From Pseudomonadota bacterium (GTDB lineage Bacteria > Pseudomonadota > Gammaproteobacteria > Burkholderiales > Rhodocyclaceae), in the NCBI GenBank assembly GCA_018240785.1, contig JAFEFC010000012.1:38455-102454 (forward strand): a DNA stretch of 64,000 nt. The letters are read 5' to 3'. The notes below the pieces were generated by a model. The model saw nothing but the letters and a program-made list of their open reading frames with translations, was not told the origin of the DNA and did no database searches. Each line of letters starts with the position of its first letter. Within the stretch, counting starts at the first letter, position 1. A program made the position numbers and the translations under genes. Positions 1-8,663 of the stretch are shown here, piece after piece.

Positions 1-40
1 ATTCGTGCCCGACGACAGCAAGTCCGGCGACGACGCATAG
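1..40 (+). CDS. ompR: C-terminal end of a response regulator, probably OmpR (partial)
   Basis: Only the last 12 codons are present (reading frame from base 2, ending FVPDDSKSGDDA and a TAG at 38-40). The FVPD tail fits the end of the winged-helix domain of OmpR-type regulators. It lies 21 bases upstream of an EnvZ-like kinase on the same strand, which is the usual ompR-envZ order. The identification rests mainly on this context, because almost nothing of the protein is visible. Confidence 0.6.
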   Translation, partial: FVPDDSKSGDDA

Positions 41-61
41 TAGACCGGCGCCGCGTACCTG

Positions 62-1483
62 ATGTCGAGCTTCCTGCGCACGCTGGCTGCGCCGCTTTCC
101 CGATGGCTGCCGCGTTCGCTCCTGTGGCAGACCTTCATCCTGGTGGGGCTACTGCTCATCGTCTCGCTGGGCGTCTGGTCGCAGATCTTTCGCTACTTCC
201 AGGAGCCGGCACGCGCGCGTGACGTCGCCCAGATGGTCGCGAGCGTGGTCAACCTGACACGTACCGCGCTCATCAACGCCGATGCCGAACGTCGCACCGA
301 TCTGCTCATCGAGCTTGCGGCGCTGGAAGGCATCCGGATCTACCCGGCCGAGCCTTCCGATGAGGTCGAGCCACTGCCCGACACCCGTCCGCTGAACCTC
401 CTCACCACCCACGTGCGCCAGCAGCTCGGCGCTCACACCCGCTTTGCCTCGCGCTGGAAATCGCTCGACGGTTTCTGGGTCAGCTTCCGGCTCGACCCGG
501 ACGACAATACCGACGAGTACTGGGTGATGCTGCCGGCGGACCGCATCGAGCAGCACCACGCCTTCGAATGGCTCGCCTGGGGTGGCGCTGCGCTGCTGGT
601 TGCGCTCACGGGGGCCTTCGTCATCGTGTCGCGCATCAGCCGGCCCTTGCGTAATCTGACCCGCGCGGCGCTGATGGTCGGCAGCGGCCGCACCCCGCCG
701 GTGCAGGAAGAGAAGGGGCCACAAGAGATCGCAGTGGTAGCACGCGCCTTCAACCGCATGGCTGGGGAACTGGCCCGAACCGACGCCGACCGTGCGCTCA
801 TCCTGGCGGGAGTGTCACACGACCTGCGCACGCCGCTTGCTCGCCTGCGGCTCGGGATCGAGATGTCTGGCGCACCGTCGGGCGAGGTGCTCGCCATGGT
901 GGCCGACATTGAGGAGATGGACCGCATCATCGGCCAGTTCCTCGATTTCGGGCGCGGTGACAGCCAGGAACCGGCCCAGCCGGTCGACACCGCGGGGCTC
1001 GCGCGCGACGTCACGGAGCCATACAGGCTAAGGGGGCTCGACGTCAGGATCGACGCACCGGACACGCTCGTCACCGAGGCGCGCGCGCTACCGCTGCGCC
1101 GATCGCTCTCCAACCTGATCGACAACGCGCTGCGCTACGCTGGCGAGGACAAACCGATCGATGTCCAGGTGTATTCGGAAGACAAGGACGTCTGCATCGA
1201 GGTCGCCGATCGGGGCCCCGGCATCCCCCTCGACCAGGTCGAGCGCATGCGCCACCCCTTCACCCGGCTGGAGGAAGCACGCTCCAACACCAAGGGCGCG
1301 GGCCTGGGCCTGGCGATCGTCGACCGCGTGATGCGATCCCACCACGGACGCCTCGACCTGTTGCCGCGTGAGGGTGGCGGACTGCGTGCCATTCTTCGCC
1401 TGCCGCGCACCGGCGGGTCACCGACCAGGCCGGCCCCTCCTGGTGACAGCGCAAGAGCCTTGATGAAGGGTGGGCAAGGATGA
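62..1483 (+). CDS. envZ: EnvZ-like sensor histidine kinase
   Basis: Inner-membrane two-component sensor that autophosphorylates and passes phosphate to the regulator encoded just upstream. Residues about 20-43 and 170-190 are hydrophobic membrane segments flanking a periplasmic domain of about 125 residues. A HAMP linker follows, then the H-box (SHDLRTPLARLR, phospho-acceptor His253). The ATPase has an N-box (NLIDNALRYA), G1 (DRGPGIP) and G2 (GAGLGLAIV). The 473-residue length and HAMP-HisKA-HATPase order fit EnvZ of betaproteobacteria. The name depends on the OmpR neighbour; the stimulus cannot be read from the sequence. Confidence 0.9.
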   Translation: MSSFLRTLAAPLSRWLPRSLLWQTFILVGLLLIVSLGVWSQIFRYFQEPARARDVAQMVASVVNLTRTALINADAERRTDLLIELAALEGIRIYPAEPSDEVEPLPDTRPLNLLTTHVRQQLGAHTRFASRWKSLDGFWVSFRLDPDDNTDEYWVMLPADRIEQHHAFEWLAWGGAALLVALTGAFVIVSRISRPLRNLTRAALMVGSGRTPPVQEEKGPQEIAVVARAFNRMAGELARTDADRALILAGVSHDLRTPLARLRLGIEMSGAPSGEVLAMVADIEEMDRIIGQFLDFGRGDSQEPAQPVDTAGLARDVTEPYRLRGLDVRIDAPDTLVTEARALPLRRSLSNLIDNALRYAGEDKPIDVQVYSEDKDVCIEVADRGPGIPLDQVERMRHPFTRLEEARSNTKGAGLGLAIVDRVMRSHHGRLDLLPREGGGLRAILRLPRTGGSPTRPAPPGDSARALMKGGQG

Positions 1484-1593
1484 ACCACGCCCTTCGCAGC
1501 CCCGCCGGGACCGAGCCGGCTGCGCAGTTGCCCCACGCGTGGAAATTCCCGCACGCAATTCCCGGAACTGATGAATAATTTGCGGCGTTCTTT

Positions 1594-1641
1594 CCCCGGC
1601 ACACCGCAGAACGGCGCAAAGCGAGCCGCCGTGTGCCGGGG
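1594..1641. terminator. Inverted repeat between envZ and the globin gene
   Basis: An 11-base perfect inverted repeat (CCCCGGCACAC at 1594-1604 and its complement at 1631-1641) encloses a 26-base loop. No T-tract follows, so it is at best a weak terminator or an RNA-processing hairpin after envZ. Nothing else is recognisable between 1484 and 1661. Confidence 0.35.
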
Positions 1642-1661
1642 CCCAAACCTGATCGACATTC

Positions 1662-2102
1662 ATGCAGCCTGAACCAAACCCCAAGCCCCCGCTCTCCCCC
1701 TACGAACTGATCGGTGGAGAACCGACCGTGCGTGCCATCGTCAAACGATTTTACGAACTGATGGACACACTCCCCGAGGCATGGGAAGTGCGCAAATTGC
1801 ACGGTGCGGACCTCGCAGGATCGGAGGAAAAGCTCTTCCTTTTCCTGTCTGGCTGGCTCGGCGGCCCTAATCTTTACGTCGAACGTTATGGCCCGCCCTT
1901 CCTGCGCGCCCGCCACCTTCCGTTCTCGATCGGCCGTGCCGAGCGCGACCAATGGATGTTGTGCATGCGCCAGGCTCTCGACGAGTTCGTGCACGACGGG
2001 GCGCTGCGCATCCGCCTGCACGAATCCCTCGCTGCCCTCGCCAACCACATGCGCAATCGCGCCGAGTCTCCAGCGCCGGCCGATGACGGCAGCGCGGGAT
2101 AA
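1662..2102 (+). CDS. Group II truncated haemoglobin
   Basis: Small cytoplasmic haem protein of the 2-on-2 globin family (TrHbO type), thought to bind oxygen or NO. The proximal haem ligand is His85 in RARHLPF, followed by IGRAERDQW with the group II hallmark Trp98. Tyr31 in KRFYELM is at the B10 distal position, and GGPNLY corresponds to the C-D region. At 146 residues it is near family length with a short N-terminal extension. It stands between envZ and yciB on the same strand, 178 bases after envZ, and is probably transcribed separately. A link to NO handling is plausible given norEF elsewhere in the window, but is inference. Confidence 0.9.
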   Translation: MQPEPNPKPPLSPYELIGGEPTVRAIVKRFYELMDTLPEAWEVRKLHGADLAGSEEKLFLFLSGWLGGPNLYVERYGPPFLRARHLPFSIGRAERDQWMLCMRQALDEFVHDGALRIRLHESLAALANHMRNRAESPAPADDGSAG

Positions 2103-2119
2103 AAGCGGTGACGGTCCTC

Positions 2120-2125
2120 TATAAT
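2120..2125 (+). promoter_or_regulatory. -10 box of the yciB operon
   Basis: A perfect TATAAT ends only 8 bases before the yciB ATG. No -35 sequence matches well at 16-18 bases upstream. If used, transcription would start at or next to the start codon, giving a nearly leaderless mRNA. No Shine-Dalgarno sequence is visible before the ATG, which agrees with this. Confidence 0.5.
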
Positions 2126-2133
2126 TCGCGTTC

Positions 2134-2739
2134 ATGAAATTCCTCTTCGACCTCCTGCCGGTCATCCTCTTCTTCGCCACCTACAAGATCGCAGGCGCCA
2201 ATCCGGACGCGGCCCATGCGCTGGCGACCCAGTGGTTCGGCAGCGGCATCGTGGCGACGCAAGCCCCCATCCTGATCGCCACCGCCGCCACCATCGTCGC
2301 CACCTTCCTGCAGATCGCCATCGTCTGGATCAAGCATCGGAAGGTGGATGCGATGCTCTGGGTCAGCCTCGCCATCATCGTGGTCTTCGGCGGCGCAACG
2401 CTGTTCTTCCACAACCCGACATTCATCAAGTGGAAGCCCACCGCCCTCTATTGGCTGTTCGGCGCGGTGCTGCTCGTTTCCGCCTCTGTATTCAGGCGGA
2501 ATCTCATTCGCAAGATGCTCGAGGCTCAGATCCAGTTGCCCGATTCCGTATGGGCGCGGCTGAATCTGGCGTGGGCGGGCTTCTTCCTGGCCATGGGCCT
2601 CATCAACCTTTACGTCGCCTACAGCTTTAGCGAGGAAACCTGGGTCAATTTCAAGCTGTTCGGCGCCACCGGCCTGATGCTTGCGTTCGTGCTGGGCCAG
2701 GGCGTGTATCTTTCCAGACATATCGAGGAAACCAACTGA
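2134..2739 (+). CDS. yciB: Septation protein A / inner-membrane protein YciB
   Basis: Integral inner-membrane protein of the YciB/IspZ family, involved in cell-envelope integrity and septation in enterobacteria. It begins [21 protein letters not shown], the conserved family start, and has about five hydrophobic segments across 201 residues. [24 protein letters not shown] and the C-terminal TWVNFKLFG match the family pattern. It is first in a tightly packed set, with the next gene overlapping its stop codon. This yciB-yciI-bolA-parvulin order is typical of betaproteobacteria. Confidence 0.95.
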   Translation: MKFLFDLLPVILFFATYKIAGANPDAAHALATQWFGSGIVATQAPILIATAATIVATFLQIAIVWIKHRKVDAMLWVSLAIIVVFGGATLFFHNPTFIKWKPTALYWLFGAVLLVSASVFRRNLIRKMLEAQIQLPDSVWARLNLAWAGFFLAMGLINLYVAYSFSEETWVNFKLFGATGLMLAFVLGQGVYLSRHIEETN

Positions 2740-3038
2740 TGCTTTACGCCATGATCGGAGACGACGTTCCGGGCAGCCTTGAGGCACGCCTGAAGGCTCG
2801 CCCGGCGCACCTGGCGCGCCTCGAGGCGCTGCGTGACGAGGGGCGCCTGGTGCTGGCCGGGCCGATGCCCGCGATCGATTCGCCGGATCCCGGTCCTGCC
2901 GGCTTCAGCGGCACGCTGATGGTCGCCGAGTTCGAGTCGCTGACGGCCGCCGAGCAATGGTTTGCCGACGATCCCTACGTCACGCAGGGGGTCTTTGCCC
3001 GTACCAGCGTGAAGCCCTTCAAGAAGGTCCTGCCGTGA
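2739..3038 (+). CDS. yciI: YciI family protein
   Basis: 99-residue protein of the YciI family (ferredoxin-like fold). It begins [25 protein letters not shown] with the family's conserved histidine in RPAHLARL and an aspartate in the second half ([13 protein letters not shown]). The enzymatic role is unknown; related proteins include chloromuconolactone dehalogenase-like enzymes. The ATG shares its first base with the last base of the yciB stop codon, and its own stop overlaps the GTG start of bolA, so all three are probably translationally coupled. Confidence 0.9.
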   Translation: MLYAMIGDDVPGSLEARLKARPAHLARLEALRDEGRLVLAGPMPAIDSPDPGPAGFSGTLMVAEFESLTAAEQWFADDPYVTQGVFARTSVKPFKKVLP

Positions 3039-3328
3039 CCACCCAGGAAAAGATGAGGGCAAGGCTCGCCCCGCTGCAGCCCGAACGCATCGAGATCGGC
3101 GACGACAGCGCACTGCATGCCGGCCACGCCGGAGCGCGCAGCGGCGGCGGCCATTACCGCCTGCTGATCGTTTCGGCGCAGTTCGAATCCAGAAATACGG
3201 TGGCACGCCACCGCATGATTTATGACGCGCTTGGCGACATGATGAAGACCGACATTCATGCGCTCGCCATCCGCGCCGTTTCGGCCACCGAGGCCACCAA
3301 GCAACTCAGTCACGAGGAACCCCGATGA
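3035..3328 (+). CDS. bolA: BolA family protein
   Basis: 97-residue BolA-fold protein, a family that pairs with monothiol glutaredoxins in iron-sulfur handling and affects cell shape. Seen features are the N-terminal helix, a [12 protein letters not shown] segment holding the conserved histidines, and the [21 protein letters not shown] motif close to the family signature, followed by [12 protein letters not shown] chose the GTG at 3035, which overlaps the yciI stop codon; upstream in-frame ATGs lie inside yciI. It overlaps the next gene by 4 bases. Confidence 0.92.
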   Translation: MTTQEKMRARLAPLQPERIEIGDDSALHAGHAGARSGGGHYRLLIVSAQFESRNTVARHRMIYDALGDMMKTDIHALAIRAVSATEATKQLSHEEPR

Positions 3329-4107
3329 AGATTTTTCCGAGCCGTCTCGCCATCTCCCTGCTTGCCGGCTTCCTCACTCTTCCTGCGCTGGCGGCCGAGC
3401 CGATCGCCACCGTCAACGGCACGGCCATCTCGGCGGCCCGCGCGGACGCAATGATCGCCGAGCAGCGTGCCCAGGGCGCCCCCGAAAGTGCGCAATTGCG
3501 CGACGCGGTCCGCGAAGAGCTGGTGCGTCGAGAAGTGCTGAGCCAGGAGGCGTCGAAGAAGGGTTTCGACAAGAAGTCCGACGTGCAGGCGCAAATGGAC
3601 ATGGCCAAGCAGGCCATCCTGATCCGCGCCTACCTGCAGGATTACGTGAAGGCGAATCCTGTCACCGATGCGGATCTGCGCAAGGAGTACGAGGGCATCA
3701 AGTCGCGCATGGGTGACAAGGAGTACAAGCCGCGCCATGTGCTGGTCGAGACGGAGGACCAGGCCAAGGCGATCATCTCCAAGCTGCAGAACGGTTCCAA
3801 GTTCGAAGACCTGGCGAAGGAGTCGCGTGACCCGGGTTCGAAGGAGCGCGGCGGCGATCTCGGCTGGAGCAATCCGGGCATGTTCGTGAAGCCCTTCTCC
3901 GACGCGATGGTCAAGCTCGAGAAAGGCAAGTACACCACTACCCCGGTGAAGAGCGACTTCGGCTACCACGTGATCATGCTCGACGACGTGCGTCCGCTGC
4001 AGGCCCCGTCGTTCGATGAAGTGAAGCCGCAACTGCAGCAACGCCTGCAGCAGCAGAAAGTCGAGAAGCACGTGCTCGAGCTGCGCAGCAAGGCCAAGGT
4101 GCAGTAA
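3325..4107 (+). CDS. Periplasmic parvulin-type peptidyl-prolyl isomerase
   Basis: Exported folding catalyst of the PpiC/SurA-like parvulin family. A signal peptide ([19 protein letters not shown]...ALAA) is followed by a SurA-like N-terminal chaperone region (about 30-125). A rotamase domain spans about 130-230: YKPRHVLVE, FEDLAKESRDPGSKERGGDLGW, FGYHVIMLDD. A glutamine- and lysine-rich tail ends the 260 residues. Its ATG overlaps the bolA stop by 4 bases and it closes the operon ahead of a strong terminator. It may assist outer-membrane protein folding; that role is inferred from the family. Confidence 0.93.
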   Translation: MKIFPSRLAISLLAGFLTLPALAAEPIATVNGTAISAARADAMIAEQRAQGAPESAQLRDAVREELVRREVLSQEASKKGFDKKSDVQAQMDMAKQAILIRAYLQDYVKANPVTDADLRKEYEGIKSRMGDKEYKPRHVLVETEDQAKAIISKLQNGSKFEDLAKESRDPGSKERGGDLGWSNPGMFVKPFSDAMVKLEKGKYTTTPVKSDFGYHVIMLDDVRPLQAPSFDEVKPQLQQRLQQQKVEKHVLELRSKAKVQ

Positions 4108-4164
4108 ACGCAGCGAGCAGCAACAGGCCCGGCCGCGGTTCGCCGCACCGGGCACGAAAAACAG

Positions 4165-4196
4165 AAGGCCGACGGATCGCTCCGCCGGCCTTTTTC
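4165..4196 (+). terminator. Rho-independent terminator after the yciB operon
   Basis: GC-rich stem (AAGGCCGACGGA pairing with TCCGCCGGCCTT, one mismatch) with loop TCGC, followed by a run of five T at 4191-4195. It ends the yciB-yciI-bolA-parvulin transcript. It lies between convergent genes but the T-run favours the plus strand. Confidence 0.85.
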
Positions 4197-4254
4197 ATCT
4201 GGGCTTGCGTGCCGCGAGGTCCGGCGGCCCGCCAGGCCTCGGGCCAGTCAGCCG

Positions 4255-6051
4255 TCAGAACTGCTCTTCGGCAAGCTCCAGCGCGCCCGCTGCGCCATTG
4301 ACCACCGTGTATGACAAGCCCGGTGCTTCAGCCAGCACGTGGTCGGCGTAGAAGCGCGCGGTGACGATCTTCGCCTGCAGGAAACGCGCATCGCCTTCGC
4401 CTGCGGCAAGCTTCTTCTGCGCGATGAGCGCCGCGCGCGCCATCTGCCAGCCGCCCGCGACGATGCCCAGCAGCTTGAGGAAAGGCACGGACCCCACCGA
4501 TGCCGCCTTGATATCCTTGGCGTAGGTGGCGAGGATGTAGGCAACCGCCTCTTCCACTGCCGTGATCCCGGCGCCCAGGGCGCGACGGATCGCCGCGAAG
4601 GCTTCGCCATCGGCGGCGCCGAGTTCGGCCTCGACCTTGCGCATCTCGGCAACGACGCCAGCGACGGTCACGCCGTTTTCACGTGCGATCTTGCGCCCGA
4701 TCAGGTCGTTGGCCTGGATCGCGGTGGTGCCTTCGTAGATCGGCGTGATGCGGGCGTCGCGCAGATGCTGCGCTGCGCCGGTTTCCTCGATGAAACCCAT
4801 GCCGCCGTGGACCTGCACGCCGACCGAGGCCACATCGACCGAGTTCTCGGTGCACCAGCCCTTCACCACCGGAATCATCAGGTCGACGAAAGCCTGGTTG
4901 CGCGCGCGAACCTCTGGGTCCGCATGGCAGTGCGCCTTGTCGGAGGCAGCCCCCACAACATAGGCCAACGCCCGCATCGCCTCGGTCTTGCTCTTCATCG
5001 ACATCAGCATGCGGCGCACGTCGGCATGGTGGATGATGCTGACCTTGGGGCCACCACGGACGCCGGCCTCGGTGCCCTGCACACGTTCCTTGGCGTATTG
5101 CAGCGCGTGCTGGTAGGCGCGCTCGGACAGCGCCAGACCTTCCATTCCCACCGCAAAACGGGCCTCGTTCATCATGATGAACATGTACTCGAGGCCACGG
5201 TTGGGCTCGCCCACCAAGGTGCCGATGGCACCGCCCTTGTCGCCGAAGGCCAGCACCGCGGTCGGGCTGGCGTGGATGCCGAGCTTGTGCTCGATCGACA
5301 CGCAATGCACGTCGTTGCGCGCGCCCAGGCTGCCGTCGGCATTGACCAGGAACTTCGGCACGACGAACAGCGAGATGCCCTTCACGCCCTCGGGCGCGTC
5401 CGGCAGGCGGGCCAGCACCAGGTGGATGATGTTGTCGGTGAGGTCGTGCTCGCCATACGTGATGAAGATCTTCTGGCCGAAGATCTTGTAGGTGCCGTCG
5501 CCCTGCGGTTCGGCCTTGGTGCGTACCGCGGCGAGGTCGGAACCAGCCTGAGGTTCGGTCAGGTTCATGGTGCCGGTCCACTCGCCCGAGACCATCTTCG
5601 GCAGGTACATCGCCTTCTGTTCGTCGTTGCCACACAGCAGCAGCGCCTCGATTGCACCCGTGGTCAGCATCGGGCACAGCGAGAAGGCCATGTTGGCGGA
5701 CTTCCACATCTCCATGACGGCCGTGGCGACGAGCTTGGGCAGGCCCTGGCCGCCGAACTCGGGTTCGCCCGCCAGCGCCGTCCAGCCCGCCTCGGCGAAC
5801 TGGTCGTAGGCCGACTTCCAGCCGGTGGCGGTCTTCACTTTCCCGTCGTGCCAGGTGGCGCCTTCCTGGTCGCCCGCCCAGTTCAGCGGCGCGAGCACGC
5901 CGCTGGCGAACTTGTCGGCCTCTTCGAGGATGGCATCGACCAGATCGACCGAAACCTCTTCATTGCCGGGCAGCGCAGCGACCTCGTCGAGGCCGGCCAG
6001 CTCGCGCATCACGAACTGCATGTCGCGAATGGGTGCAGCGTAGTTGCTCAT
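4255..6051 (-). CDS. Acyl-CoA dehydrogenase (DmdC-like, long form)
   Basis: FAD-dependent acyl-CoA dehydrogenase that introduces the 2,3-double bond and passes electrons to ETF. At 598 residues it belongs to the long subclass with an extra C-terminal domain, as in DmdC. Seen motifs: MNLTEPQAGSDLAAV (FAD/substrate site), GQKIFITYGEHD, GGMGFIEETGAAQ, and the catalytic-glutamate region ITPIYEGTTAIQ. I chose MSNYAAPIRDMQF because a GGAGGG ribosome site lies just upstream; a longer frame reaches 6099. It follows the ECF-like gene, etfA and etfB on the same strand, so donor and acceptor are probably co-expressed. Substrate chain length cannot be told. Confidence 0.93.
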   Translation of the reverse strand: MSNYAAPIRDMQFVMRELAGLDEVAALPGNEEVSVDLVDAILEEADKFASGVLAPLNWAGDQEGATWHDGKVKTATGWKSAYDQFAEAGWTALAGEPEFGGQGLPKLVATAVMEMWKSANMAFSLCPMLTTGAIEALLLCGNDEQKAMYLPKMVSGEWTGTMNLTEPQAGSDLAAVRTKAEPQGDGTYKIFGQKIFITYGEHDLTDNIIHLVLARLPDAPEGVKGISLFVVPKFLVNADGSLGARNDVHCVSIEHKLGIHASPTAVLAFGDKGGAIGTLVGEPNRGLEYMFIMMNEARFAVGMEGLALSERAYQHALQYAKERVQGTEAGVRGGPKVSIIHHADVRRMLMSMKSKTEAMRALAYVVGAASDKAHCHADPEVRARNQAFVDLMIPVVKGWCTENSVDVASVGVQVHGGMGFIEETGAAQHLRDARITPIYEGTTAIQANDLIGRKIARENGVTVAGVVAEMRKVEAELGAADGEAFAAIRRALGAGITAVEEAVAYILATYAKDIKAASVGSVPFLKLLGIVAGGWQMARAALIAQKKLAAGEGDARFLQAKIVTARFYADHVLAEAPGLSYTVVNGAAGALELAEEQF

Positions 6052-6095
6052 CGGTTGATTCCCTCCGTTTCGTTCGATTGAGATGTGACCTGGCG

Positions 6096-6761
6096 TCACT
6101 TGTTCAGCAGGTAGCGGTCATCGTCGAAACTCGATACCCACTCCGGCTTGTAGATCACGAGCAGGGTAACTACCGCACCGCTGATCCAGGCTTCCGAAAA
6201 ACCCAGCAGCAGGAAGAACGGCAGGTACTCCGTCATCAGGAATTCGGCCGGATAGGCACCTGCGAGCGCCAACACCAGCGAAGCGAACAGCCCCTGCAGG
6301 ATCACGGTCAATGCCGCGCCAGCAAAGCCGATGACGAAGATGAAAATGAAAAAATGGGCCGGCAACCAGCGCTCGACCAGCCTTTGCAGGCCCGCCGCAA
6401 TGAGCACCGGCACGACGACCATCAGCATGAAATTGACCGGCCATGCCAACCATTCGGTGCTGCCGTTGAGGGCTATTCCGCACAGCGCCAGCGCCATCGC
6501 CACCATCGCCAGCCTCGGGCCAAGGATCAGCGTCGCTGCCATGGCACCGACAAGATGCAGGTCCAGTCCGGGTTTGACGCCGGCCTTCATGCTCCAGAGC
6601 AGCGTCAATGCCGTCGCGCAGCCCAGCATCACATTCAACGTCGGCCCCTCGCGCAGCCGCGTCCACGGTGCCCGTCGAAGAATGTCGTAGCCCGCCGCGA
6701 GCGCGAGGAGCAGCATGAAGACGTGCCATGTCGTCGAGAACTGCGATGGCTCCAGATTCAT
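6096..6761 (-). CDS. CbiM-like integral membrane protein (energy-coupling factor permease type)
   Basis: 221-residue membrane protein with about six hydrophobic segments, resembling stand-alone members of the CbiM/NikM superfamily (COG3235-like). NLEPSQFSTTWH stands at the N-terminus where true CbiM/NikM have a metal-binding MHI-x-EG start, which is absent here. No CbiN, CbiQ or CbiO partner is nearby. It sits between etfA (27 bases upstream) and the acyl-CoA dehydrogenase (start 44 bases downstream) in one apparent operon. Transport of a metal or cofactor is possible, but the substrate and even transport activity are unproven. Confidence 0.75.
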   Translation of the reverse strand: MNLEPSQFSTTWHVFMLLLALAAGYDILRRAPWTRLREGPTLNVMLGCATALTLLWSMKAGVKPGLDLHLVGAMAATLILGPRLAMVAMALALCGIALNGSTEWLAWPVNFMLMVVVPVLIAAGLQRLVERWLPAHFFIFIFVIGFAGAALTVILQGLFASLVLALAGAYPAEFLMTEYLPFFLLLGFSEAWISGAVVTLLVIYKPEWVSSFDDDRYLLNK

Positions 6762-6788
6762 GCCGCCGCCCAGCGCACGCGGGAAGCC

Positions 6789-7724
6789 TCAGCCCAGCGT
6801 TGCGGTCAGTTCGGGCACCACCTGGAACAGATCCCCCACCAGGCCGTAGTCGGCCACCTGGAAGATCGGTGCCTCCGGATCCTTGTTGATCGCCACGATC
6901 ACCTTGGAGTCCTTCATGCCCGCCAGGTGCTGGATGGCGCCCGAGATGCCCACCGCAACATAGAGCTGGGGCGCCACGATCTTGCCGGTCTGGCCCACCT
7001 GGTAGTCGTTCGGGACGTAGCCCGCATCGACCGCCGCACGGCTGGCGCCGAGCGCCGCACCCAGCTTGTCGGCCAGCGGCTCGAGCAGGGCATGGTAGTT
7101 CTCGCCGCTGCCCACGCCACGACCGCCCGACACGATGATCTTCGCCGCACCCAGCTCCGGACGCGCGCTCTTGGTGATCTCGCGACCCACCAGTTGCGTC
7201 AGGCCCAGGTCGGCCGCAGCCGCCACTGCTTCGACGGCTGCACTGCCGCCCTCGGCCGCAGCGGCCTCGAAGGCAGTGGTGCGCACCGTGATGACCTTCA
7301 CCGCATCGGCGCTCTTCACCGTCGCCAGCGCATTGCCGGCATAGATCGGGCGGACGAAGGTGTCGGCCGATTCCACGCCGACGATGTCGGAGATCTGCGC
7401 CACATCCAGTTGCGCTGCCACGCGCGGCAGCATGTTCTTGCCGGCGGACGTGGCCGGGGCCAGCACGTGGCTGTAGCTGCTCGCCAAACCCTTAACCAGC
7501 TCGGCGACGTTTTCTGCGGTCTGCGCCTCGTAATGCGCGGCATCGGCCACCAGTACCTTGGCCACACCGCCAATCTTCGCGGCCGCCGCGGCCGCCGCGC
7601 CGCAGCCGGCACCGGCCACCAGCACATGAACGTCGCCGCCGATCTTCGCCGCCGCGCCGACGGTGTTGAGCGTGGCCGCCTTGATCGATTGGTTGTCGTG
7701 TTCCGCAATAACCAGGATAGCCAT
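6789..7724 (-). CDS. etfA: Electron transfer flavoprotein subunit alpha
   Basis: Alpha subunit of the soluble ETF heterodimer, which carries FAD and moves electrons from acyl-CoA dehydrogenases to ETF:quinone oxidoreductase. The N-terminal ETF domain begins [20 protein letters not shown]. The C-terminal FAD domain shows [32 protein letters not shown] and [21 protein letters not shown], all diagnostic. Length 311 is normal. It starts one base after the etfB stop region and is followed by the CbiM-like gene and acyl-CoA dehydrogenase, so it probably serves that enzyme. Confidence 0.97.
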   Translation of the reverse strand: MAILVIAEHDNQSIKAATLNTVGAAAKIGGDVHVLVAGAGCGAAAAAAAKIGGVAKVLVADAAHYEAQTAENVAELVKGLASSYSHVLAPATSAGKNMLPRVAAQLDVAQISDIVGVESADTFVRPIYAGNALATVKSADAVKVITVRTTAFEAAAAEGGSAAVEAVAAAADLGLTQLVGREITKSARPELGAAKIIVSGGRGVGSGENYHALLEPLADKLGAALGASRAAVDAGYVPNDYQVGQTGKIVAPQLYVAVGISGAIQHLAGMKDSKVIVAINKDPEAPIFQVADYGLVGDLFQVVPELTATLG

Positions 7725-7725
7725 G

Positions 7726-8475
7726 TCAGATCACCTTCGCTTCGTTCTTCAGTTTTTCGACCAGTTGAGCCACGTCGGCCACCCGCACTCCCGCGCTGCG
7801 CTTGGGCGGCTCGGCCACCTTCAGCGTGGTGAGCCGCGGCGCCACATCGACGCCCAGATCGGCCGGCTTCAACGTGTCGAGCGGCTTCTTCTTCGCCTTC
7901 ATGATGTTGGGAAGCGTCGCATAGCGCGGCTCGTTCAGGCGCAGATCGGTGGTGACCACCGCCGGCAGCCGAATCGCCAGCGTCTCGAGGCCACCGTCGA
8001 TCTCACGCGTGACCGAGGCCTTGCCGTCAGCCAGCGTCACCTTGGACGCGAAGGTCGCTTGCGGCCAGCCCAGCAGCGCAGCCAGCATCTGGCCGGTCTG
8101 GTTGGCGTCGTCGTCGATCGCCTGCTTGCCGCAGATCACCAGATTCGGGCCTTCCTTGTCCGCCACTGCCTTGAGCAGCTTGGCCACCGCCAGCGGCTGC
8201 AGCTCGGCGTCGCTCTCGACCAGGATGCCGCGGTCGGCGCCGATCGCCATCGCCGCGCGCAAGGTCTCCTGGCAGGCCGCGATGCCGCACGACACCGCCA
8301 CGACTTCGGTCGCCACGCCCGCTTCCTTCAGCCGCACCGCTTCTTCCACCGCGATCTCGTCGAATGGGTTCATGCTCATCTTGACGTTGGCGATATCCAC
8401 GCCCGTGCCGTCGGCCTTCACCCGGACCTTGACGTTGTAATCGACCACGCGTTTGACGGGAACAAGAATCTTCAC
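7726..8475 (-). CDS. etfB: Electron transfer flavoprotein subunit beta
   Basis: Beta subunit of ETF, binding AMP and forming the docking face for dehydrogenases. It begins [20 protein letters not shown] and shows [20 protein letters not shown], the [27 protein letters not shown] nucleotide-binding region and the AKKKPL segment, all typical. 249 residues is family length. It is the first gene of the minus-strand run etfB-etfA-CbiM-like-acyl-CoA dehydrogenase and is divergent from a TetR regulator. The 156-base divergent region holds three palindromes likely to control both directions. Confidence 0.97.
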   Translation of the reverse strand: MKILVPVKRVVDYNVKVRVKADGTGVDIANVKMSMNPFDEIAVEEAVRLKEAGVATEVVAVSCGIAACQETLRAAMAIGADRGILVESDAELQPLAVAKLLKAVADKEGPNLVICGKQAIDDDANQTGQMLAALLGWPQATFASKVTLADGKASVTREIDGGLETLAIRLPAVVTTDLRLNEPRYATLPNIMKAKKKPLDTLKPADLGVDVAPRLTTLKVAEPPKRSAGVRVADVAQLVEKLKNEAKVI

Positions 8476-8596
8476 TCTGCCGTGCTCCTCAGGTTGTGTT
8501 GTTCGTCGGCTCTTGCCGCCCGCTCGGGCGAACCGCCGTCGAATTATGTCACCGCTTTGCCAGCTTTGGGGGTGGGCTCATCCAGCCGGCGCATTT

Positions 8597-8663
8597 CCAT
8601 ACCACTCAGTATGGTTTGCATACGGTAGCGTATGGAGAATAAATCGTCAATACTTGTCCGTAT
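8597..8663. promoter_or_regulatory. Cluster of ATAC/GTAT palindromes, candidate TetR operator
   Basis: Three related palindromes share ATAC...GTAT half-sites: CCATAC-N6-GTATGG (8597-8614), CATACG-N4-CGTATG (8619-8634) and ATAC-N6-GTAT (8650-8663). They lie between etfB and the divergent tetR gene and overlap both candidate tetR start codons (8632 and 8662). This is the expected place for autoregulation and control of the etf operon. Binding by the adjacent TetR protein is inference. Confidence 0.65.
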
